Shown: positions 1 through 10,156 of the stretch, piece after piece
How the letters are laid out: each line of letters starts with the position of its first letter
Position numbering within the stretch: the stretch's first letter is position 1
Origin: Bacteroidales bacterium
GTDB taxonomy: Bacteria; Bacteroidota; Bacteroidia; Bacteroidales; UBA932
Length of the DNA: 33,652 bases
Assembly (NCBI GenBank): GCA_017560625.1
Contig: JAFZEP010000014.1
Coordinates: forward strand, 1-33,652
Reading direction: 5' to 3'
Translations under genes and position numbers: made by a program
The notes under the pieces: generated by a model
Database searches by the model: none
Seen by the model: only the letters and a program-made list of their open reading frames with translations
What the model was told of the DNA's origin: nothing

Positions 1-1
1 C

Positions 2-1081
<1,080 letters not shown>

Positions 1082-1087
1082 ACCGCT

Positions 1088-1951
1088 ATGAAAGGTCTTA
1101 GAATACTTGCTGTGGCTGCGGCTCTGCTGTCAGGCATCTGCTCAAATGCCCAGGAACTTGTGATCAGAATCGATGACATGGGTGCGCTTCACTCTGTGAA
1201 CGTAGCCAGCATCGATGCCTACCAGAACGGTATCGCCAAGTCGGCTGAAGTGCTCGTTGTCGGCTCATGGTTTCCGGAGGCTGTCAAGATGCTGAAGGAC
1301 AACCCTGGCCTTGACGTAGGTGTACACCTTGCCATTACAAGCGAATGGGAGAACGTGAAGTGGAGACCACTCACAGACTGCCCTAGCCTGGTGGATGAAA
1401 ACGGCTACTTCTTCCCTATGATGGGCCCGAACGAGGCATATCCAGGCCAGTCGGTCATGGAAAACAAGCAGAACTTCGACATCAAGGAAATCGAGAAGGA
1501 GTTCCGTGCCCAGATCGAGCTTGCCATCAAGAACGTTCCGAATGTGACCCACATTTCAGGTCATATGATGTCTACAGGATACGACGCTGAGGTTAATGCT
1601 CTCGTGCAGAGACTGTCGAAGGAATATGGATTGCCTTCAGTAGACCGTTACGAGGCATTCGAGCAGTACAATTTCAGCTATGTAGGCTATGATGGTCCAA
1701 AGGCAACTCTTGAGGAGAAGGTCAAGAGTTTCATCAAGACCTTGGAGAAGCTTGAAAAAGGCAAGAGATACATGTTTGTAGACCATGCCGCATACAACGA
1801 CTCCGAAATGGAGACCGTCATGCACATCGGATATGAGGATGTGGCTGTGGACCGTCAGGGCGTGACAGACCTTCTGAAGAGTCCTGAGGTTATGAAGGTA
1901 ATCCAGGAGCGCGGCATCAAACTGATCGACATCAAGACACTCACTAAATAA
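1088..1951 (+). CDS. Secreted ChbG/YdjC-family carbohydrate deacetylase
   Basis: The product has 287 residues, with a signal peptide ending about SNA-Q (residue 21). The cysteine at 18 lacks a proper lipobox. The mature protein opens with VIRIDDMG (Asp29/Asp30), the metal-binding Asp pair of the YdjC/ChbG fold. DVGVHLAITSEW and HISGHMM follow, the usual histidine-containing metal and active-site segments. Family members remove acetyl groups from N-acetylated sugars such as chitooligosaccharides, with a divalent metal. The gene starts 6 bp after the esterase and ends 3 bp before the acyltransferase, so the three are probably co-transcribed. A secreted form beside esterases and GH3 enzymes suggests action on periplasmic oligosaccharides; this is inference. 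The start gives a clean signal peptide and is preferred. Confidence 0.85.
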   Translation: MKGLRILAVAAALLSGICSNAQELVIRIDDMGALHSVNVASIDAYQNGIAKSAEVLVVGSWFPEAVKMLKDNPGLDVGVHLAITSEWENVKWRPLTDCPSLVDENGYFFPMMGPNEAYPGQSVMENKQNFDIKEIEKEFRAQIELAIKNVPNVTHISGHMMSTGYDAEVNALVQRLSKEYGLPSVDRYEAFEQYNFSYVGYDGPKATLEEKVKSFIKTLEKLEKGKRYMFVDHAAYNDSEMETVMHIGYEDVAVDRQGVTDLLKSPEVMKVIQERGIKLIDIKTLTK

Positions 1952-1954
1952 AAT

Positions 1955-3214
1955 ATGGCAAAACAGAACATTTATCTAGAGTCAAAGCCACGATATGAGA
2001 TCCTTGACGGACTGAGAGGTGTGGCATCGCTCATGGTCATCATCTTCCATCTGGGAGAGACCTACTGCAAGCCTGGAGCGCAGCAGTGGATGAATCACGG
2101 TTATCTGGCCGTTGACTTCTTCTTCGCACTGTCAGGTTTCGTTATCGGCTATGCATATGATGACAGATGGGGCAAAATGAGCCTTGGAGGCTTCTTCAAG
2201 CGTCGTCTCACCCGTCTGCATCCTATGGTGGTAGTAGCGACAATCATCGGTGCATGCATGTTCTTCTTCGGAGCAGGCTATTTCAAACATTCATTGACCA
2301 TTCCTTTCTGGCAGTTCGGTCTTTGTCTGATCATGGGATTCTTCATGGTTCCATGCGGCAGAGGTCTCGACATCAGAGGCTGGAACGAGATGAACTCATT
2401 CAACGGTCCTAACTGGACTCTGACATTCGAGTACATCGGCAACATCCTCTATGCCCTGATATTCCGTCATCTTCCTACAGTTGTCCTCTGCATCCTTTGT
2501 GCAGGAGCGGCAGTATTCACATTGGATTTCACTTTGGGATGGGACATGTTCAACATTCTCCCTAATGGCCCACAGTTCCATGTGAAAGGCGGATGGTCAC
2601 TGGATCCGGAGCAGATCTATCTCGGATTCACAAGACTCCTCTATCCGTTCCTTTGCGGTCTGATCATTTCAAGGGTACTTCCTAAGTATAGGACAGAATC
2701 AAACCCTAGCGGAAGCCCAATCCGTCTGAAAGGCGGTTTCATCTGGACATCGCTTATCCTGATGACAATCCTTTCAGTACCATGCATCGGCGGCACTGAC
2801 GGAGTTGCAAACGGAGCATACCAGGCAGTGATGATCATCCTGGCATTCCCTCTCATCATCCTGATGGGTGCGGGAAGCACCATCCAGAACCCTGCTTTGG
2901 CAAAGGTCTGCAAGTTCCTTGGAGACATCTCATATCCGATCTACATCACCCACTACCCTCTCATCTACATGCATATGGGATTTGTGGCGGAGCATCCGGA
3001 TGCACCGGTATGGATTCACATCGCATCTGGCGTCGGAGTGTTCTTCATGGCGATCATCCTCGCATGGGGCGTATTCAAGGCATTCGATGAGCCTGCAAGA
3101 AAGTGGCTTACAGACCACTGGCTCAAAGGCGAGCAGAAACTGCCTATGTGGATCAAGGTCACAGCATGCGCACTTGTTGCAGCAGCCGTTCTGCTTATCA
3201 TCTACAAACCATAA
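1955..3214 (+). CDS. Membrane acyltransferase, family 3 (OafA/YrhL-like)
   Basis: The 419-residue protein has about ten hydrophobic segments. Its N-terminus carries the acyltransferase-3 signature RYEILDGLRGVASLMV with the conserved His32 in IIFHLGE. A later ALSGFVIGYAYDDRW and the RRLTRLHPMVVV arginine-rich segment are also typical. Members move acetyl or other acyl groups across the inner membrane onto sugars, lipids or cell-surface glycans. The start codon lies 3 bp after the deacetylase stop. The pairing of a deacetylase with an acyltransferase is notable because the activities are opposite. A strong hairpin terminator follows at 3251-3286. The family call is firm; the acceptor is unknown. 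Confidence 0.9.
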   Translation: MAKQNIYLESKPRYEILDGLRGVASLMVIIFHLGETYCKPGAQQWMNHGYLAVDFFFALSGFVIGYAYDDRWGKMSLGGFFKRRLTRLHPMVVVATIIGACMFFFGAGYFKHSLTIPFWQFGLCLIMGFFMVPCGRGLDIRGWNEMNSFNGPNWTLTFEYIGNILYALIFRHLPTVVLCILCAGAAVFTLDFTLGWDMFNILPNGPQFHVKGGWSLDPEQIYLGFTRLLYPFLCGLIISRVLPKYRTESNPSGSPIRLKGGFIWTSLILMTILSVPCIGGTDGVANGAYQAVMIILAFPLIILMGAGSTIQNPALAKVCKFLGDISYPIYITHYPLIYMHMGFVAEHPDAPVWIHIASGVGVFFMAIILAWGVFKAFDEPARKWLTDHWLKGEQKLPMWIKVTACALVAAAVLLIIYKP

Positions 3215-3250
3215 GCTGAAAGTGAAATCACTATCAGTCAACACATTACA

Positions 3251-3286
3251 AAAAATGCTTGCTGCATCAATGCAGCAAGCATTTTT
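3251..3286. terminator. Bidirectional hairpin terminator
   Basis: A perfect 16-bp stem (3251-3266 with 3271-3286) has loop TCAA. A-rich and T-rich arm ends allow termination on either strand. It sits between the convergent acyltransferase and first GH3 gene. The same 16-bp stem recurs at 8120-8155. Confidence 0.85.
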
Positions 3287-3324
3287 CATAACAAGCTATC
3301 TGTCAAGCAATTAAGTTTCAGCTA

Positions 3325-5640
3325 TCACTTGGCATATTTTGCTGTACGGGCATCTTCGATGCGGCCTGACCAGTTGAGACCGTAGGCGAAGTCGTAAGCG
3401 TTTCCGTCAGCGTCAACGTAGCATTCCATGTCAAATGGAAGGTCTTCCATTTGACACTCAACTGTCTTCATGTCAACCGGAAGCTGCATTGGAAGGAGAG
3501 CAGAAGGCTCTACAGCGCCACTTACGAGGTCGAGAAGCGCCTGATTCTGGCAGCCGAAGCATACGAGGATGGCATCAGAATAAGGCTCGAACTCAGGAAC
3601 GAAAGGCTTGCCTGTGCTTACGATTGTGATTACAGGCTTGCCGTTCATGGCCTTCTTTGTGTCGATCACTGTCTGAAGATCAGACTTGTTGACTGTCTTC
3701 ACGCTCTTGCCCTTATATGAACGGTTTGCAGAAGCCTCAAGACGGTCACCACCGGCGAGAGATACCTCACGTGCATGATCTGCTGTGTAGTCGCTGTACT
3801 GAAGGCTGATAGGCATATAACCGTTTCCACCCTTCTTCACATCCTCTACGCTATAACCTGTACCTGAAGTAGGAGCATCAATAAGAACGAGGGCGAAGTC
3901 TGCCTCTGCAGGATCTGAAACCGGCTCATAATACTTCCTGAGAAGCTCTGCATCGATAGCATCCTCCCATCTTTCAGGAGTTACATGACCGAAGAAGTTC
4001 ACAAGCTGAGGGAAATATCTCTGTGGTACATAAACTTTAAGTTTGCCTTCATCGGCCTTCATCGGAAGTACGCTGTCTGAGTTCTTGACCATCACAACAG
4101 ACTTGAGCTGCGCCTGGTAGCCCTTCTCCATGAATTCAGGCTTACCTACAACCTCTGCAGAAACTGCCGGATCGAGATAAGGGTTCTCGAAGAGACCAGT
4201 GCGGAATGAGTTGAGGAGAAGTCTCTTGGCAGATGCTCTGAAACGTGCGTCAGCAGACTCCTGTCCGAACTCCTCTACCCACATTGCGTAAGCCTCAAGA
4301 ACAGGGCCCTTCTTGTTGTTGCCGCCGAACTGGTCAATGCCAGCCTTAAGGCACTCATAATGTCTCTGAGCCACTGTCATTTCCTCTACGCCCCAGCACT
4401 TTCCGTCGAACTTCTCGATGCCAAGGTTGTCGTAGGTGATGTTCCAGTCTGTGCAGACAACTCCGTCATAACCGTACTGCTCACGAAGGAGGTCAGTGAT
4501 GATGTATCTGCTGAAGCTGTTGCCGACATTCTTTCCTGAAGGATCAACGCCTGTAGAGATTGTATAGTATGGCATCACTGCTGAAGCCTTTCCTGTAGCG
4601 CCATTAAGTTTGAATGCACCCTCTGTAAAAGGCTTGAGATGAGTCTCGAATGCACCGCCTGGGTAGACAGCATACTTGCCATAGTTGTAGTGGGCATCAC
4701 GGCCACCTTCCTCAGGACCGCCGCTTGGCCAATGCTTTACCATCGCGTTCACACTCTTGTATCCCCAACCACCGGCGATTTCATCATCGCCGCAGCTTGT
4801 CTGGAAACCGTCTACATATGCACGTGCCATGTCTGTATCAAGTTCAGGGCTCTCACCGAAAGTGCCGTAGAAACGTGTCCAGCGAGGCTCGGTAGCGAGG
4901 TCGATCTGAGGTGAAAGTGCTGTCGCGATACCAAGGGCACGATACTCCTCAGATGCGATCTGACCGAACTCCTCAACAAGCGCAGGATCGAATGTTGCCG
5001 CAAGTCCGAGAGATGTTGGCCAATGCGAGATCTCACCGCCGGCACCATAGTTATACTCTGCTGTAGCAGAAGTCTCATGACGAGGGTCTGATGATGTGTT
5101 CACAGGCACTCCGTGTCCGAGTCCTTCCACCAATGTCTGCATGTTGTTGTTCCACTGCGCTGCCACAGCCGGAGACTGCACTGTGGTCACAAGCACAGCT
5201 CTCAGGTTGTCATCTGTGAGGAACTTCTTCTGGTCATCTGTAAGGTCGGATGCCATTGCTCCGCTTTCAGCGAATGATTTTCCGCCGTATGCTCCGCCGC
5301 CCATGAAGCCTCCGGCAGACGGAACTGCCTGGTGAGAACTGTAAAGCATCATACCGGCGATCTCCTCTACAGAGAGGCGCGCTGCAAGATCTTCAGCCCT
5401 TTCCTCTGCTGAAAGTCTCCAGTCCTCATATGGATCAAGGACACCGTTTCTGTTGAGATCTTTGAATGCATAGCGTCCGTCAGTGAGGATAGTCACTCCG
5501 GAAGCAGGACTGTAACCCAGGGTCTGGCCGCCTTTCTGAGTGATGATGTTGTGAGCATACTCAGTCTGAGCCTCCGTCCACTTAGGTCCGCATGAAGCCA
5601 GCACCATGGCTCCCGCTGCAAATAGAATTAGTCTTTTCAT
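3325..5640 (-). CDS. Glycoside hydrolase family 3 lipoprotein
   Basis: The 771-residue protein has an SPII signal peptide with lipobox LASC (Cys17), so it should be membrane-anchored in the periplasm or at the cell surface. Residues 61-72 (DLNRNGVLDPYE) resemble an EF-hand/dockerin-like calcium loop, seen in some Bacteroidetes GH3 proteins. The (beta/alpha)8 domain has KHWPSGGPEEGGRDAHYNY (Lys302-His303) and VVCTDWN, giving nucleophile Asp398. An alpha/beta sandwich follows and the chain ends soon after FAYGLNW, so no C-terminal fibronectin-III-like domain is present. GH3 enzymes are retaining beta-glucosidases, beta-xylosidases and relatives; this one could be an exo-acting glucosidase, but specificity is inference. 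It is transcribed divergently from the other GH3 gene, with about 190 bp between start codons. The ATG gives the expected lipoprotein leader. Confidence 0.92.
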   Translation of the reverse strand: MKRLILFAAGAMVLASCGPKWTEAQTEYAHNIITQKGGQTLGYSPASGVTILTDGRYAFKDLNRNGVLDPYEDWRLSAEERAEDLAARLSVEEIAGMMLYSSHQAVPSAGGFMGGGAYGGKSFAESGAMASDLTDDQKKFLTDDNLRAVLVTTVQSPAVAAQWNNNMQTLVEGLGHGVPVNTSSDPRHETSATAEYNYGAGGEISHWPTSLGLAATFDPALVEEFGQIASEEYRALGIATALSPQIDLATEPRWTRFYGTFGESPELDTDMARAYVDGFQTSCGDDEIAGGWGYKSVNAMVKHWPSGGPEEGGRDAHYNYGKYAVYPGGAFETHLKPFTEGAFKLNGATGKASAVMPYYTISTGVDPSGKNVGNSFSRYIITDLLREQYGYDGVVCTDWNITYDNLGIEKFDGKCWGVEEMTVAQRHYECLKAGIDQFGGNNKKGPVLEAYAMWVEEFGQESADARFRASAKRLLLNSFRTGLFENPYLDPAVSAEVVGKPEFMEKGYQAQLKSVVMVKNSDSVLPMKADEGKLKVYVPQRYFPQLVNFFGHVTPERWEDAIDAELLRKYYEPVSDPAEADFALVLIDAPTSGTGYSVEDVKKGGNGYMPISLQYSDYTADHAREVSLAGGDRLEASANRSYKGKSVKTVNKSDLQTVIDTKKAMNGKPVITIVSTGKPFVPEFEPYSDAILVCFGCQNQALLDLVSGAVEPSALLPMQLPVDMKTVECQMEDLPFDMECYVDADGNAYDFAYGLNWSGRIEDARTAKYAK

Positions 5641-5744
5641 GATATTATGTGATTATGTTGACTTGTTGTAAATGCGAAATTATCCATATTTTCGGATTAA
5701 GTGTTTATCTATTTTGTCATATTGTTTCACAAATGTTCAAATCG

Positions 5745-5760
5745 CACGCACGCGTGTGTG
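5745..5760. promoter_or_regulatory. Near-palindrome between the divergent GH3 genes
   Basis: CACGCACG and CGTGTGTG form a 16-bp palindrome with one G:T mismatch, roughly midway between the two divergent start codons. It could be an operator for a regulator acting on both genes. I saw no exact TAnnTTTG promoter nearby; the closest to the + strand gene is TATCTTTA at 5779-5786. The operator role is speculative. Confidence 0.3.
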
Positions 5761-5830
5761 AGAGTAAGGAATTCTGATTATCTTTACCTTGATTTAATAT
5801 GCATTGCAATCAATATCTAACCACAATTAT

Positions 5831-8095
5831 ATGAAGAAAATCTTAATTCTTGCAGCAATGGCGGCATTCGCTTTCAGCTGCGCTCCGAAGCAGACTCCAC
5901 AGGAGCTGCTCACAATCCATGATGCGGAGATCAACGAGATCATCGCACAGATGACACTTGAGGAAAAGGTGGAGATGCTCCACAGTAAGACAAACATGTC
6001 ATCTGAAGGTGTTCCACGTCTCGGCATCCAGGACATCAAGTACACAGACGGTCCTTTCGGTATCCGTGAGGAGAACGGCGACGGTTTCCGTTCACTCGGT
6101 TGGACTCTCGACTCAGCTACTTACTTCCCTACCGGTTCTGCACTCGCAGCAACATGGTCTAAGGAAATGGCCTACAAGAACGGCTGGGCTATGGGTAAGG
6201 AAGGACGTCTGAGAGGTAAGGACATCATCCTCGGACCTGCAATCAACATCCAGCGTCTCCCTGTAGGTGGCCGTACATACGAGTACCTCAGCGAGGACCC
6301 TGTACTTGCAGCTCACCTCTCAGTAGAGTACACAAAGGGTTCACAGGATGCAGGAACAGCTGTCTGCCTCAAGCACTTCGCACTCAACAACCAGGAGACT
6401 GACCGTGGTAGCGTCGACGTTATCGTTGACGAGCGTACAATGCGCGAGATCTACCTCAAGCCATTCGAGGCTGCAGTCAAGGAAGGTGGTGCAATGTGCG
6501 TGATGCCTGCTTACAACAAGGTAAACGGCTACTACTGCTCTGAGAACAACCACCTCCTCAATGAGATCCTCCGTGAAGAGTGGGGCTTCAAGGGAATGAC
6601 AGTTTCTGACTGGGGCGGAACACACAGCACAATGGGTGCAGCCCTCGGCGGACTTTGCGTTCAGATGACAGGTGACAACTACTTCGGACAGGCTCTCATC
6701 GACTCTGTAAGAAACGGTGCTCTCGATGAGTCAGTAGTTGACAACAAGGTACGTGAGATCCTCCGTCTCCGCTTCGCTATCGAGCCGGTTCCAGAGGATG
6801 TTGCAAACACAGTCATGACATCACAGCCTGAGACTCAGAAGATCGCTTACGAGATCGCTCAGAAGTCTATCGTCCTCCTCAAGAACGAGGGTACACTCCC
6901 TATCAACAAGGAGGTCAAGAAGATCGCAGTTATCGGTCAGAACGCTGTCCTCACTACTGCTTCAGGCGGTATCGGTGCCGGTGTGAAGACTCTTTACGAG
7001 ATCACTCCTCTCGAGGGTATCCAGGCAAGAGCAGCTGAGGCTGGCGTAGAGGTAGTTTACGCTCCTGGTTACAAGAACTACGCAATGAGAATGGGTTGGG
7101 GAAGACGCGGACCTGGCGCCGGCGCTCCAGTTGATCCACTCGTAGCAAACTCGACAGACGAGCCAGCAGATCCAGCTCTCCTCGCTGAGGCTGTAGCTCT
7201 TGCTAAGGACGCTGACATGGTAATCTTCTTCGGAGGTACAAACAAGTCTATCGAGACTGAGGGTAGCGACAGAAAGAACATCGACCTCCCTTGCGGTCAG
7301 AACGAGGTTATCCAGGCTCTCTACGAGGCTAACCCTAACCTTGCAACAGTTCTCATCTCTGGTGGTCCTACAGACATCCGCGTACTCGAGCAGTACTCAC
7401 CAGCTATCGTTCAGGGTTGGTGGAACGGTCTTGAGGGAGGTACAGCACTTGCTGAGGTGCTCTTCGGCGACATCGCTCCTTCAGGAAAGCTTCCTTTCAC
7501 ATTCCCTCTCCAGCTCCAGGATTCTCCAGCTTACGCAATGGGTAACTTCGGCCAGAAGTCTAGCGAGGACCTCTTCACTCTCATGTATCGCCTCGACGCA
7601 ACAGGATATACTCGCGAGCAGATCAACGAGTACATCGCTAACCTTCCTAAGCCAGAGTCACACTACACTGAGGGTCTCCTCGTAGGTTACAGATGGTTCG
7701 ACACTAAGAACGCTCCTGTAATGTACGCATTCGGTCACGGTCTCTCATATGTTGACTTCGAGTACGGCGACCTCTCTCTCAAGCAGAAGAAGGACAAGAT
7801 CCAGGTAAGCTTCACACTCAAGAACCTCGGTGACATGGAGGCTGACGAGGTTGCTCAGCTCTATGTAAGAAGACCAGAGTCTCAGATCGAGCGTGCTGAC
7901 AAGGAGCTTGAGGCATTCGAGAGAGTAACTCTCCAGGGTGGCGAGACTAAGACTGTAACTCTCGAGTTCCCTATCAGCGAGCTTGCTCACTGGGACATGG
8001 AGACAAACGGTTGGGTTGTTGAGCCAGGTAAGGTTGAGATCCTTGTAGGTACATCATCTGACAAGATCCTCAAGACTATCGAGACAAACATCTAA
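5831..8095 (+). CDS. Glycoside hydrolase family 3 beta-glucosidase/xylosidase-like lipoprotein
   Basis: An ATG at 5804 would add nine residues, but the ATG at 5831 gives a clean lipoprotein leader, MKKILILAAMAAFAFSC (Cys17), so I start there (754 residues). The GH3 catalytic domain has YTDGPFGIR, YEYLSEDP, LKHFALNNQE (Lys181-His182) and TVSDWGG with nucleophile Asp260. The second alpha/beta domain contains FFGGTNKSIETEGSDR. After FGHGLSY comes a full C-terminal fibronectin-III-like domain of about 110 residues, absent from its divergent neighbour. This architecture is typical of beta-glucosidases and beta-xylosidases. Codons are strongly biased (CTC for Leu, CGT for Arg, AAG for Lys), more so than most neighbours, suggesting high expression. 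A hairpin terminator follows at 8120-8155. GH3 membership is certain; substrate is inferred. Confidence 0.93.
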   Translation: MKKILILAAMAAFAFSCAPKQTPQELLTIHDAEINEIIAQMTLEEKVEMLHSKTNMSSEGVPRLGIQDIKYTDGPFGIREENGDGFRSLGWTLDSATYFPTGSALAATWSKEMAYKNGWAMGKEGRLRGKDIILGPAINIQRLPVGGRTYEYLSEDPVLAAHLSVEYTKGSQDAGTAVCLKHFALNNQETDRGSVDVIVDERTMREIYLKPFEAAVKEGGAMCVMPAYNKVNGYYCSENNHLLNEILREEWGFKGMTVSDWGGTHSTMGAALGGLCVQMTGDNYFGQALIDSVRNGALDESVVDNKVREILRLRFAIEPVPEDVANTVMTSQPETQKIAYEIAQKSIVLLKNEGTLPINKEVKKIAVIGQNAVLTTASGGIGAGVKTLYEITPLEGIQARAAEAGVEVVYAPGYKNYAMRMGWGRRGPGAGAPVDPLVANSTDEPADPALLAEAVALAKDADMVIFFGGTNKSIETEGSDRKNIDLPCGQNEVIQALYEANPNLATVLISGGPTDIRVLEQYSPAIVQGWWNGLEGGTALAEVLFGDIAPSGKLPFTFPLQLQDSPAYAMGNFGQKSSEDLFTLMYRLDATGYTREQINEYIANLPKPESHYTEGLLVGYRWFDTKNAPVMYAFGHGLSYVDFEYGDLSLKQKKDKIQVSFTLKNLGDMEADEVAQLYVRRPESQIERADKELEAFERVTLQGGETKTVTLEFPISELAHWDMETNGWVVEPGKVEILVGTSSDKILKTIETNI

Positions 8096-8119
8096 TTCAC
8101 TGATATACATCAGTTTAAC

Positions 8120-8155
8120 AAAAATGCTTGCTGCAATCATGCAGCAAGCATTTTT
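8120..8155. terminator. Bidirectional hairpin terminator, twin of 3251-3286
   Basis: A perfect 16-bp stem (8120-8135 with 8140-8155) has loop ATCA. The stem is identical to that at 3251-3286 and only the loop differs. It separates the convergent GH3 gene and alpha/beta hydrolase gene. Confidence 0.85.
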
Positions 8156-8175
8156 AGTAATACGTTATAATTCAA

Positions 8176-9003
8176 TTATTTAAGTGTTTGAACAAGGAAA
8201 TCGACCATGAGGTCAACTGCTTTCTGCATGTCTCTTGAGAAGCCGTGGTCGGCTGCAGGGAGAATGTGAAGCTCACTGCCTGGCCAGATCTCGTGATATC
8301 TTTCTCCGTATGTGAAAGGAACCACCTGGTCGCCTGTGCCGTGGATGATGCATGCAGGGCCTGTGTACTTCTTTGCAGTCTCATAGATAGGAAGGTTGAA
8401 GGCTGTTCTGATGTACTCTCCACCGAGCTTCTTATCGCCGAAAAGAGGAATCTCTGCAGGAGGATCAAGCGGATTGTAGCGCGCACCCATTGTGCTGCCT
8501 CTGATGGCATCGTCACGAAGAACTGCTGCAGGAGCAAGGAGGACAACGCACTTCACCATTTCTGCGCCATAGTCGCCTGCTGTCATTGAAGCGACAACTC
8601 CACCCTGAGAGTGACCTGTCAAAGCAATGTCACCGGCAAAAGGAAGGGATTTTACATACTCATATACCTTCTTTGCATCCTCGATCTCATTCGGCACTGT
8701 CATGCCGCTGAACGGTCCTTCGCTTTCACCATGGCCGTTGAAGTCGAACTTCACGGTAGCGATGCCCTGAGCTGCGAGTTTGTCGGCTGTCATCTTCTCG
8801 AGCATACCGTCCTTGTTGCCCATGAAGCCGTGCATCATGATCACAACCGGACACTTCTGGCCTTCTGCAAGGCCGTCAGGAGTCTGCACTACAACAGAAA
8901 GTTTACCTACAGAACCCTGAACCCAGACCTTTTCGGTCTTAGCGAATGCTCCCACTGTCAGGAGCATCATCGCCATACTTAAGATTACCTTAGGAAGTCT
9001 CAT
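8176..9003 (-). CDS. Secreted alpha/beta hydrolase, cinnamoyl/feruloyl-esterase-like
   Basis: The 275-residue protein has a signal peptide ending about GAFA-K (residue 21). It is a compact alpha/beta hydrolase with oxyanion motif MMHGFMGNKDG, nucleophile elbow GHSQGG (Ser132), acid Asp225 in HGTGDQVVP and His253 in ADHGFS. The HGF-x-G-x-K start and triad layout resemble cinnamoyl/feruloyl esterases of gut and rumen bacteria (Est1E/LJ0536 type) and serine-aminopeptidase-like S33 hydrolases. It lies 12 bp after an E-set esterase and is probably co-transcribed with it. The likely role is to release hydroxycinnamates or other acyl groups from plant glycans, but a general short-chain esterase is possible. 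Confidence 0.85.
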   Translation of the reverse strand: MRLPKVILSMAMMLLTVGAFAKTEKVWVQGSVGKLSVVVQTPDGLAEGQKCPVVIMMHGFMGNKDGMLEKMTADKLAAQGIATVKFDFNGHGESEGPFSGMTVPNEIEDAKKVYEYVKSLPFAGDIALTGHSQGGVVASMTAGDYGAEMVKCVVLLAPAAVLRDDAIRGSTMGARYNPLDPPAEIPLFGDKKLGGEYIRTAFNLPIYETAKKYTGPACIIHGTGDQVVPFTYGERYHEIWPGSELHILPAADHGFSRDMQKAVDLMVDFLVQTLK

Positions 9004-9015
9004 AATGATATTGGT

Positions 9016-10131
9016 TTATTTAAAGAGACGCTGTGCGAGGTCATATAGGTTCTGGCGCCATGCCTCCCATGAGTGACCTCCTGAAACTTCGTGATATTCG
9101 TATTTGATAGCTGCAGCATCGAAGAGTTTGAGAGTCTCCTTGCAGTTGTTGTAAGCGATGTCTGACGGACCGCCCTGAGTGAATACAAGCTCCTTGAAGT
9201 TCTTGTTGTATCGGTCTGCCTCCTTCTTGAGACGTCCACGCTCGTACTCATAGACCTCCTTGTTGCCAGGAGCAAAGCTTGAGCTGAGAACCCATACATA
9301 ACTGAACATCTCAGGATGATTCAATGTCACTTCAAGAGTCTCCATACCACCCATTGAAAGACCTGCCATAGCGCGGTTTGCCTGATCTGTATAAACTCTG
9401 TAGTTAGACTCGATGAAAGGAATGATGCTGGTGATCATGTCCTCAGCGAATACGGGCACCTCACCCATCATGTTGCCGTCTGGCATATGGATGCTGCCGT
9501 TTGGCATTACAACCACCATCGGCTTCATCTTGCCTTCTGCCATGAGATTGTCAAGGATAAAACCGGCTGCGCCAACACCTGGCCATGAATTGTCAGTGTC
9601 ACCACCGCCATGAACCAGATAGAGAACAGGGAGTTTCTCTGTTGAATTCTCATAACCTGCAGGAGTCCATACATGCAGTCTGCGCATCTCCTTCAATGGC
9701 TCAGACCAATAATATCTCTGAGCTACAGCACCATGAGGCACGTTCTTCATTGCGAAGAACTCGTCTCCATTTGTATCAACTGTCAACAGAGCTGAAGTCT
9801 CGCCTGCATTCGGAGCCTTAGGATCGTACACATTCATACCGTCCACGATAAAACGATAACGGTAGATACCCTCGACCATATTATTAAGACGTGCTTTCCA
9901 CACTCCATTTTCCTGCTTTACAAATCTTGCAGGCTTGTCCCATGGAAGGTCACCGGCAACTGCCACGCTCTGTGCCTGTGGAGCATAGATCTGGAACACT
10001 ACGGAATTGTCCGGAAGGACCACTGTCGAACGAAGTGTGTCATTCGGAGTCGGCTGGCGCATCCATCCCTGAGCGTCAGCTGATGCTGCGAAAGCTGTCA
10101 TCGCAGCGAGAAGTAAAAGTGTCTTTTTCAT
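9016..10131 (-). CDS. Secreted esterase with N-terminal E-set/CBM48-like domain
   Basis: The 371-residue protein has a signal peptide ending ASADA-Q (residue 20). Residues ~42-105 form an E-set/CBM48-like domain (VVFQIYAP, VAVAGDLPW, YRYRFIVDG). Residues ~135-371 form an esterase D-type alpha/beta hydrolase with LVHGGGDTD, GLSMGG (Ser259), probable acid Asp324 in GGPSD and His353 in SGGHSWEAW. Full-length relatives act as acetylxylan or feruloyl esterases, often beside xylan-degrading enzymes. It is paralogous to the partial esterase at the left edge and is first of a two-gene unit with the smaller hydrolase. Its upstream region is filled by REP-like palindromes. A TAnnTTTG match on the - strand (10247-10254) could be its -7 element but has no good -33 partner. 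Confidence 0.9.
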   Translation of the reverse strand: MKKTLLLLAAMTAFAASADAQGWMRQPTPNDTLRSTVVLPDNSVVFQIYAPQAQSVAVAGDLPWDKPARFVKQENGVWKARLNNMVEGIYRYRFIVDGMNVYDPKAPNAGETSALLTVDTNGDEFFAMKNVPHGAVAQRYYWSEPLKEMRRLHVWTPAGYENSTEKLPVLYLVHGGGDTDNSWPGVGAAGFILDNLMAEGKMKPMVVVMPNGSIHMPDGNMMGEVPVFAEDMITSIIPFIESNYRVYTDQANRAMAGLSMGGMETLEVTLNHPEMFSYVWVLSSSFAPGNKEVYEYERGRLKKEADRYNKNFKELVFTQGGPSDIAYNNCKETLKLFDAAAIKYEYHEVSGGHSWEAWRQNLYDLAQRLFK

Positions 10132-10156
10132 ATCATTATTGATTACAGTTATCTCA

